From positions 62,001 through 126,000 of the forward strand of contig NZ_JAAKEC010000006.1 of NCBI RefSeq assembly GCF_011038975.1: 64,000 bases of DNA. The letters run 5' to 3'. The DNA is from Adlercreutzia sp. ZJ176. GTDB taxonomy: Bacteria > Actinomycetota > Coriobacteriia > Coriobacteriales > Eggerthellaceae. A program made the translations under genes and the position numbers. Shown in pieces: positions 58,383 to 64,000 of this stretch. The stretch's first letter is position 1, and each line of letters opens with the position of its first letter. The notes beneath the pieces are model-generated. The model was not told where the DNA came from and made no database searches. It saw only the letters and a program-made list of their open reading frames with translations.

Positions 58383-59351
58383 GTGAGCGTGATGACAAGC
58401 GAATACCGGCACATACCAGTCATGCTCGCCGAATGCCTCGAGCAGCTGAGGCTCGAAGCGGGGGACGTGTTCGTTGACGCGACCCTGGGCTTCGCAGGCC
58501 ACTCCTTCGAGGCGGCGCAGCGGCTTGGAAGCGACGGCGTGCTCATCGGCATCGACCAGGACGAGGTGGCGCTCGCAAGCGCCGCCGAGCGCCTCGGCCA
58601 GATACCCGAGGGGCGTCGCCCGAGCTTGGAGCTTCTGCGCGGCAACTTCGGCAGCCTCGACGAGCTTCTCGTGGAGGCAGAGGTCCCCGGCATCGACGCG
58701 ATACTCTTTGACCTGGGCGTCTCCTCCGTGCAGATCGACACGCCGTCCCGCGGGTTCTCCTTCAAGGAGGATTCCCCGCTCGACATGCGAATGGATCCGG
58801 GTAACACCACCCTCACCGCAGCAGAGATCGTCAACACCTACACCGCAGCAGATCTCGCTCGGATCATTCGCGCCTACTCCGACGAGAAGTGGGCGAGCCG
58901 CATCGCTGAGTTCATCGTGCGCGCTCGCGAGGACGCGCCGCTTGAGACGAGTGGGCAGCTGGTCGACGTGATCAAGGCAGCCATCCCCGCTTCGGCGCGC
59001 CGCGCCGGGGGGCACCCTGCCAAGCGCACCTTCCAGGCGCTTCGGATTGAAGTCAACTCGGAGCTGACCGTCCTGCGTCGCGGTCTCGACGCGGCGGTCC
59101 GCTGGCTCAACCCGGGCGGGCGCATAGCCGTCATCAGCTACCACTCCCTGGAGGATCGCATCGTCAAGGACGCGTTCGCGGCGTTCGCGAACCGCTGCAC
59201 CTGCCCGCCGGACCTTCCGGTGTGCGTGTGCGGCAAAGAGCCGGTACTCGACATCGTCACGCGCAAGCCGCTTCCGCCCACGTCCGGGGAGGTCGAGCGC
59301 AACCCGCGTGCACGCAGCGCCAAGCTGCGCGTGGCGCGCAAGCGCGCCTGA
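58383..59351 (+). CDS. rsmH: 16S rRNA (cytosine1402-N4)-methyltransferase
   Basis: A 322-residue SAM-dependent methyltransferase. Key blocks are HIPVMLAECLEQL, FVDATLGFAGHSFEAAQRLG (SAM site), DLGVSSVQIDTPSRGFSF and RIAVISYHSLEDRIVKDAF. The first possible start is GTG at 58383, and an ATG three codons later (58392) is equally plausible; no strong Shine-Dalgarno decides. It follows mraZ closely in the conserved dcw order. Confidence 0.95.
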   Translation: MSVMTSEYRHIPVMLAECLEQLRLEAGDVFVDATLGFAGHSFEAAQRLGSDGVLIGIDQDEVALASAAERLGQIPEGRRPSLELLRGNFGSLDELLVEAEVPGIDAILFDLGVSSVQIDTPSRGFSFKEDSPLDMRMDPGNTTLTAAEIVNTYTAADLARIIRAYSDEKWASRIAEFIVRAREDAPLETSGQLVDVIKAAIPASARRAGGHPAKRTFQALRIEVNSELTVLRRGLDAAVRWLNPGGRIAVISYHSLEDRIVKDAFAAFANRCTCPPDLPVCVCGKEPVLDIVTRKPLPPTSGEVERNPRARSAKLRVARKRA

Positions 59352-59405
59352 AGCCTCCTCGCCCGCTGAAACGCACACGAAACGAAGCAGAAGGAGGGCA
59401 GGCTC

Positions 59406-59867
59406 ATGAGCGCAGCGCCAGCGTACGACTTCCAAGCGCGCGCCCTGGAGCGCGAGCGGCATGCGCGCCCCGACATCAGCGTCGTGCCCGGCCGCGGCCG
59501 CTCCGTCCAGAGCGAGCCGCGCTCTTCTTCTGTGGCGGTCCTCGCCAAGGCGACGGTTGCGGTGCTCCTGGCGTTCGCGCTCCTGAGCGTCGCGCGCATC
59601 GCCCTAAGCTCGGCGACGGTGGCCACCGCGATGGAATCCCAGCAGCTCAGCGCGCAGATCGAGGAGGCTCGCGTGGCGGGCAGCCAGCTCGAGGTCGCGC
59701 AGAGCACGCTCTCCAACCCCACGGCCGTGAAGGGCGCCGCGGCGGCGCTCGGCATGGCGCCGGCGGCCGAGACGGTGAAGATCAACCTGCCTGCCGACGT
59801 GGTGGTCACTGACGAGGCAGGGGCGCTCTCGCTCTCGGGCAGCGTCGCGGCCGTCGCGGGCATGTGA
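59406..59867 (+). CDS. ftsL: FtsL-like division protein
   Basis: A 153-residue bitopic protein. A basic cytoplasmic N-terminus of about 45 residues precedes one membrane helix (about residues 47-70, VLAKATVAVLLAFALLSV). A heptad-like extracytoplasmic segment follows (ESQQLSAQIEEARVAGSQLE). Sequence identity in this family is low, so position between rsmH and ftsI is the main evidence. It would form the FtsQLB complex and activate FtsWI. AAGGAGGG precedes the ATG at 59406. Confidence 0.82.
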   Translation: MSAAPAYDFQARALERERHARPDISVVPGRGRSVQSEPRSSSVAVLAKATVAVLLAFALLSVARIALSSATVATAMESQQLSAQIEEARVAGSQLEVAQSTLSNPTAVKGAAAALGMAPAAETVKINLPADVVVTDEAGALSLSGSVAAVAGM

Positions 59868-59879
59868 GAGGGGGCTTCC

Positions 59880-61670
59880 TTGGCATCCCGTCCCCGCAAC
59901 GCGCGCGACCGACGCGGCTCGCGTGACCACCGCAACGCGCGCGACCGCCGGACCGGTCGCGCTTCTTCTTTCTCCGACACCGTGAGCACCCAGTTCGGGG
60001 CTTTGTCCGAGGTCATGGGCTCGGCGCGCCTCGCCTTCGTCATGGCGCTGTTCGGCATCATCGTGGTCGTGTTCTTCGCGCGGCTGTTCTACCTGCAGGT
60101 CATCGTGAGTGACCACTACGCCGCCATGGCGAGCGAGTCGCGCACCGTGAGCTTCGACACCACGCCGCGCCGCGGCACCATCTACGACCGCAACGGCGTG
60201 GTGCTCGCCACGAGCGTCGACGCCACCACCATCTACGCGAACCCCGCCGAGGTGACTGACGCGAGCTACGAGGCCAACAAGATCGCCTCGGTGCTCGGCG
60301 GCGAGGTGGCTGACTACAAGGAGGCGCTCAGCACGGCCGGAACGAGCTTCGTCTACGTGAAGCGCCAGGCCGACGTGGACAAGGCCGAGCAGCTGCGCGC
60401 GCTTGAGCTCGACGGCATCTACTTCATCGACGACACGCGGCGCGAGTACCCCAACGGCGCCGTGGGCGGGCAGGTGATCGGCATCTGCAACGTCGACGGC
60501 GAGGGCATCACGGGCCTCGAGCTGCAGTACGACGACATCCTGCGCGGCACGCCCGGCACCTACGAGGCTGAGCGCGGGCGCAAGGGCACGCCCATTCCCG
60601 GCGGCGTGAAGGAGCAGACGCGGGCCGTCGACGGGCAGGACATCATGGTGTCGCTCGACATCAAGCTGCAGCACGTGGTGGAGGACGCGCTCAAGGCGGG
60701 CGTGGAGGACCCCGCCATCGCGGGCGAGAAGGGCAACTCGGTGGTGATGGACGCCGCCACGGGCGAGATCTACGCCATCTGCTCGCTGCCCTACCTCGAC
60801 CCCACGAACCTCGAGGAGTCCGACGTCGGCTCGGAGAACCTCACGGCCATCACGCAGGCGTTCGAGCCCGGCTCCATCTTCAAGACGGTCTCGGCGCTCA
60901 CCGTGCTCGAGTCCGGGGCCATGACCGCGGAGGACATGCTCTTCTGCCCGAGCTTTATCCAGGCTGACGAGTACGAGATCTCCGACGCGCACGCGCGCGG
61001 CGACGTGACCATGACGCTGCGCGAGATCCTCAACAAGTCCTCCAACGTGGGCATCTCGCTCGCCATCAACAAGGTCGGCTTCGAGAAGCTCCACGACGCC
61101 ATCGTCCGCTTCGGGCTGAACGAGGCCACCGGCGTGGACTACCCCGGCGAGGCGTCGGGCCTCATGCAGGACTTCGACGAGTGGGCGCGCATCACCGGCT
61201 ACAACGTGAGCTTCGGGCAGGGCCTCACCTGCTCGCCTTTGCAGATGACGCGCTTCTACGGAGCCATCGCCAACGACGGCGTGGCGGTGACCCCGCACTT
61301 CCTCATCTCGTACCCGCAGACCGGCGAGGTGCCCGAGTACGAGACCAAGCGCGTGGTCGACAACGAGGGCGCCCTCGAGCAGATCAAGAGCATGCTGCGC
61401 ACGGTGGTGCAGGAGGGCACGGGCACGGCCGCCGACATCGAGGGCTTTGACGTGGTGGGCAAGACCTCCACGGCCGAGATCGCCGGCGACGGCGGCTACG
61501 TCGCGGGCAAGTACAACCTGTGCTTCACCGGCTTCATCGACAACTCCTCGAGCCAGTTAGTTTGTTTTGTGAGTGCAAACGAGGTTTACAGCGAGGCTTC
61601 GGTGGCCTCTACGTTTAAGGATATAATGGCGAATGCTATCGAGCAGTACAACATCGTGCCGGAGGTATGA
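59880..61670 (+). CDS. ftsI: Septal peptidoglycan transpeptidase FtsI/PBP
   Basis: A 596-residue class B penicillin-binding protein. A basic N-terminus and one membrane helix (about residues 53-75) precede the pedestal domain (RGTIYDRNGVVLA). The transpeptidase domain has the active-site Ser332 in GSIFK (SxxK), SSN at 387-389 and the third motif at 528-530. That motif reads K-T-S rather than the usual K-T-G or K-S-G. The start is a TTG at 59880 with GAGAGGGGG before it. The 3' end carries an A+T-rich patch with a TATAAT that may be a murE promoter. Confidence 0.93.
   Translation: MASRPRNARDRRGSRDHRNARDRRTGRASSFSDTVSTQFGALSEVMGSARLAFVMALFGIIVVVFFARLFYLQVIVSDHYAAMASESRTVSFDTTPRRGTIYDRNGVVLATSVDATTIYANPAEVTDASYEANKIASVLGGEVADYKEALSTAGTSFVYVKRQADVDKAEQLRALELDGIYFIDDTRREYPNGAVGGQVIGICNVDGEGITGLELQYDDILRGTPGTYEAERGRKGTPIPGGVKEQTRAVDGQDIMVSLDIKLQHVVEDALKAGVEDPAIAGEKGNSVVMDAATGEIYAICSLPYLDPTNLEESDVGSENLTAITQAFEPGSIFKTVSALTVLESGAMTAEDMLFCPSFIQADEYEISDAHARGDVTMTLREILNKSSNVGISLAINKVGFEKLHDAIVRFGLNEATGVDYPGEASGLMQDFDEWARITGYNVSFGQGLTCSPLQMTRFYGAIANDGVAVTPHFLISYPQTGEVPEYETKRVVDNEGALEQIKSMLRTVVQEGTGTAADIEGFDVVGKTSTAEIAGDGGYVAGKYNLCFTGFIDNSSSQLVCFVSANEVYSEASVASTFKDIMANAIEQYNIVPEV
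61622..61627 (+). promoter_or_regulatory. Candidate murE promoter inside ftsI
   Basis: TATAATGG within the last ftsI codons, 51 bp before the murE ATG. The preceding ~60 bp are unusually A+T-rich and use rare TTA, TTT and ATA codons. Confidence 0.45.
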
Positions 61671-61677
61671 GCGAATC

Positions 61678-63258
61678 ATGGGCAAGACATGCGCCGAGCT
61701 CTTCGAGGGGCTTGAATGCACCATCATCGGTAACGCGGACGAGGAAGTGACCGGGCTCGCCTACCGCAGCGACCGCGTGAGCGAGGGCGACGTGTTCTTC
61801 TGCATCGTGGGGCTCACCACCGACGGCCACTCGTTCGCGCAGGACGCCATCGACCGCGGAGCCCGCGTGCTCGTGGTCGAGCGCAAGGTGTACCTGGCTG
61901 ACGCCACCGACGTCACCGAGGTGGTGGTGTCGGACAGCCGCAAGGCCATGGCGTACGCGGCGACGCGCTTCTTCGACGAGCCGTCGGCCTCCTTCCAGCT
62001 CGTGGGCATCACCGGCACCAACGGCAAGACCACCACCACGTATCTGGTGGAGCACATCGCGCGCGTGGCGGGCAAGCGCACCGGCGTGATCGGCACCGTG
62101 GGCACGCGCATCGGCGACGTGCAGGAGCGCTCCGAGCACACCACGCCCGAGTCGCCCGACCTGCAGGAGACGTTCGCGCGCATGCGCGCGGCGCACTGCG
62201 ACGTGGTGGCCATGGAGGTGAGCTCGCACGCGCTCGACCTGGTACGCACGTGGAGGACGCAGTTCGCCGTCACGGCGTTCACGAACCTCACGCAGGACCA
62301 CCTCGACTACCACCACACCTTCGACGCCTACTTCGAGGCGAAGGCGCTCCTGTTCTCGCGCGACTACCCGGCGCGCCGCGTGATCAGCGTGAACGACAAG
62401 TGGGGCCTCGAGCTTCTGCGCCGCTGCTCGGCGGCGGGCGACGCCGTCATCACGTTCGGCTTCGACTCCTCCGCGCAGATCTTCCCCGTTGCGGTCGACT
62501 ACGCCGCGGCGCACACGCACGTCGTGCTCGACGTGCGCGGCCGCCGCTTCGACTTCACCTACCCGCTCGTGGGGCGCTTCAACGTGGAGAACGTCATGTG
62601 CGCCTTCGGCATCGGCATGCAGCTCGGGATCGCCCCCGAGGTGATCGTGGAGGCGCTCGCCGACGTGCCGTCGGTGCCAGGCCGCCTCGAGCGCGTGAAG
62701 GTGCCCGCCGACGGCGGCGTGTCGGTCTACGTCGACTACGCGCACACCCCCGACGCGCTCGCCAAGGCGCTCTCGTCGGTGAAGGCGCTCTCGCCGCAGC
62801 GCACCCTCGTGGTGTTCGGCTGCGGCGGCAACCGCGACGCGAGCAAGCGCCCCATCATGGGGCGCGCGGCCCTGGCGGCCGACTTCGCCGTGGTCACGAG
62901 CGACAACCCGCGCCATGAGGACCCGCTCGGCATCATCGACGACATCCTGGCCGGCATGACCGAGGGCGCGGGGCGCTTCGAGGTGGAGCCCGACCGCCGG
63001 CGCGCCATCGCGCGCGCCATCGCGCTCGCCGAGCCGGGCGACAGCATCCTGGTCGCGGGCAAGGGGCATGAGGACTACCAGCTCGTCGGCGACGAGGTGC
63101 TCTCCTTCGACGACCGCGTGGTGGCCGCCGAGGAGCTCACGCGCGCGTTCGGCGGCGCGGCTGACGACGGCGGCGCGGCTGGCGCGGCCGGCGACGACAA
63201 CGCGGCGGCCGACGCGGCCGGCGGCTCGCAGCCGCATGACGCGACCGAGGTGAAGTAG
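61678..63258 (+). CDS. murE: UDP-MurNAc-tripeptide synthetase MurE
   Basis: A 526-residue Mur ligase adding the third stem-peptide residue. The ATP site is GITGTNGKTTTTYLVEH. The substrate-determining region reads TSDNPRHEDP near residue 410, the DNPR form known from meso-diaminopimelate-adding enzymes, so a meso-DAP stem is predicted. An Ala/Gly/Asp-rich tail of about 40 residues follows the fold. The frame extends upstream into ftsI, but the ATG at 61678 after GGAGG is preferred. murF begins 3 nt after its stop. Confidence 0.94.
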   Translation: MGKTCAELFEGLECTIIGNADEEVTGLAYRSDRVSEGDVFFCIVGLTTDGHSFAQDAIDRGARVLVVERKVYLADATDVTEVVVSDSRKAMAYAATRFFDEPSASFQLVGITGTNGKTTTTYLVEHIARVAGKRTGVIGTVGTRIGDVQERSEHTTPESPDLQETFARMRAAHCDVVAMEVSSHALDLVRTWRTQFAVTAFTNLTQDHLDYHHTFDAYFEAKALLFSRDYPARRVISVNDKWGLELLRRCSAAGDAVITFGFDSSAQIFPVAVDYAAAHTHVVLDVRGRRFDFTYPLVGRFNVENVMCAFGIGMQLGIAPEVIVEALADVPSVPGRLERVKVPADGGVSVYVDYAHTPDALAKALSSVKALSPQRTLVVFGCGGNRDASKRPIMGRAALAADFAVVTSDNPRHEDPLGIIDDILAGMTEGAGRFEVEPDRRRAIARAIALAEPGDSILVAGKGHEDYQLVGDEVLSFDDRVVAAEELTRAFGGAADDGGAAGAAGDDNAAADAAGGSQPHDATEVK

Positions 63259-63261
63259 CCC

Positions 63262-64000
63262 ATGCGCCTCAACCACAAGCAGATCGCCGCCTACACGGGG
63301 GGCAGCTTCGTCGTCGATCCCATCGACGCTACCGAGCTCGTCTGCGGCATCTCGTGGGACTCGCGCGAGATCGAGCCGGGCTGGCTCTACGTGGCGCTCG
63401 CGGGCGAGCGGGTCGACGGGCACGACTTCGTGGCGGCCGCCCTGCGCGCCGGCGCGCGCGCGGCGCTCGTGTGCGACGCGCTTGACCGCGAGACGCGCCT
63501 TCTGGCGCGCGAGATGGGCGCTTCGGTGATCGAGGTCCCCAACACCTACAGCGCCGTCACCGACCTGGCGCGCGAGTGGCGCGGCCACCTCAGGGGCCGC
63601 ATCGTCGCGCTGACCGGGTCGACGGGCAAGACCACCACGAAGAACCTCGTGCGCGACGTGGTCCGCGCGGGCAGGAGCGTGGTGGCCACGAAGGCCAACC
63701 AGAACAACGAGCTGGGCGTCCCGCGCACGCTGCTCGCCGCCGACCCCGAGACTTCGTGCGTGGTGGTGGAGATGGGCATGCGCGGCTCGGGCCAGATCGC
63801 GCAGCTGTGCGAGGTGGTGCGCCCGGAGTGGGGCATCGTCACGAACGTGGGGGAGAGCCACATCGAGCTTCTGGGCAGCCGCGAGAACATCGCGCGCGCC
63901 AAGGCGGAGCTCCTCGAGGCGCTGCCCGCGGGGACGGGCCGCGCGTTTTTGAACGCGGCCGACGACTTCGCGGCCTCCATCGCCGCGCGCGCGGGCCTGT
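63262..64000 (+). CDS. murF: MurF ligase, 3' end cut by window
   Basis: The N-terminal 246 codons of UDP-MurNAc-tripeptide:D-Ala-D-Ala ligase, still open at the window end. It begins MRLNHKQIAAYTGGSFV, and the ATP loop is IVALTGSTGKTTTKNLV. ATKANQNNELGVPRTLL and VVEMGMRGSGQIAQL are typical MurF blocks. The ATG at 63262 lies 3 nt after the murE stop with GAGGTGAAG upstream. It would add D-Ala-D-Ala to complete the stem peptide. Confidence 0.94.
   Translation, partial: MRLNHKQIAAYTGGSFVVDPIDATELVCGISWDSREIEPGWLYVALAGERVDGHDFVAAALRAGARAALVCDALDRETRLLAREMGASVIEVPNTYSAVTDLAREWRGHLRGRIVALTGSTGKTTTKNLVRDVVRAGRSVVATKANQNNELGVPRTLLAADPETSCVVVEMGMRGSGQIAQLCEVVRPEWGIVTNVGESHIELLGSRENIARAKAELLEALPAGTGRAFLNAADDFAASIAARAGL

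Overview
The window reads as a chromosomal segment of a high-G+C Gram-positive bacterium. Likely placement is class Coriobacteriia, family Eggerthellaceae. The support is indirect: gene content (a Tat-exported molybdopterin oxidoreductase next to a LuxR regulator with a polytopic membrane domain, pyruvate:ferredoxin oxidoreductase, DUF5028-like ABC accessory proteins), strong G+C bias, and frequent GTG/TTG starts. I cannot name the genus from this sequence alone.

Layout. 1-4782 is the distal part of the spc ribosomal operon (rplE, rpsZ, rpsH, rplF, rplR, rpsE, rpmD, rplO, secY), unusual for hairpin-rich gaps, above all 157 nt between rpmD and rplO. Then come adk and a 725-residue GT-C-like membrane protein. 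7806-20829 is an amino-sugar/sialic-acid locus: nagB and nagA on +, and on the opposite strand a ROK-like kinase, an N-acylglucosamine 2-epimerase, an N-acetylneuraminate-lyase-family aldolase, a dipeptide-type ABC importer with a fused permease-ATPase, an SGNH hydrolase and a Tat-lipoprotein solute-binding protein. Together these could import sialic acid, de-esterify it, and convert it through ManNAc, GlcNAc-6-P and GlcN-6-P to fructose-6-P. 21335-24874 is pyruvate:ferredoxin oxidoreductase.

25018-30793 is a visibly less G+C-rich accessory block: a membrane protein with a LuxR-type helix-turn-helix at each end, followed by a tightly overlapped five-gene ABC transporter operon whose first and last genes encode similar single-pass extracytoplasmic proteins. 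30806-38845 pairs a second membrane LuxR regulator with a divergent DMSO-reductase-family operon (catalytic subunit, four-cluster ferredoxin subunit, two NrfD/DmsC-type anchors, a TorD-like chaperone), interrupted by a 32-bp palindrome, a 159-bp element with 24-bp inverted ends, and tandem repeats.

39106-43499 holds a class I aminotransferase, a PutP-type symporter and a Tat-exported NlpC/P60 endopeptidase. 43932-48322 is the translation cluster tRNA-Tyr/Thr/Met, tuf, rpmG, tRNA-Trp, secE, nusG, rplK, rplA. It is followed by map, murJ, nadK, a DUF1846 protein, pyrG with a leader terminator, and xerD, whose 3' end is duplicated just downstream. The window ends in the dcw division/cell-wall cluster: mraZ, rsmH, ftsL, ftsI, murE and a truncated murF.

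The strongest leads are the dual-HTH membrane regulator with its ABC operon, the sialic-acid locus with its candidate shared promoter motif, the inverted-repeat element upstream of the TorD-like gene, the rpmD-rplO structured gap, and the family of GC-rich miniature inverted-repeat elements. I saw no CRISPR array, transposase, prophage gene or rRNA gene.
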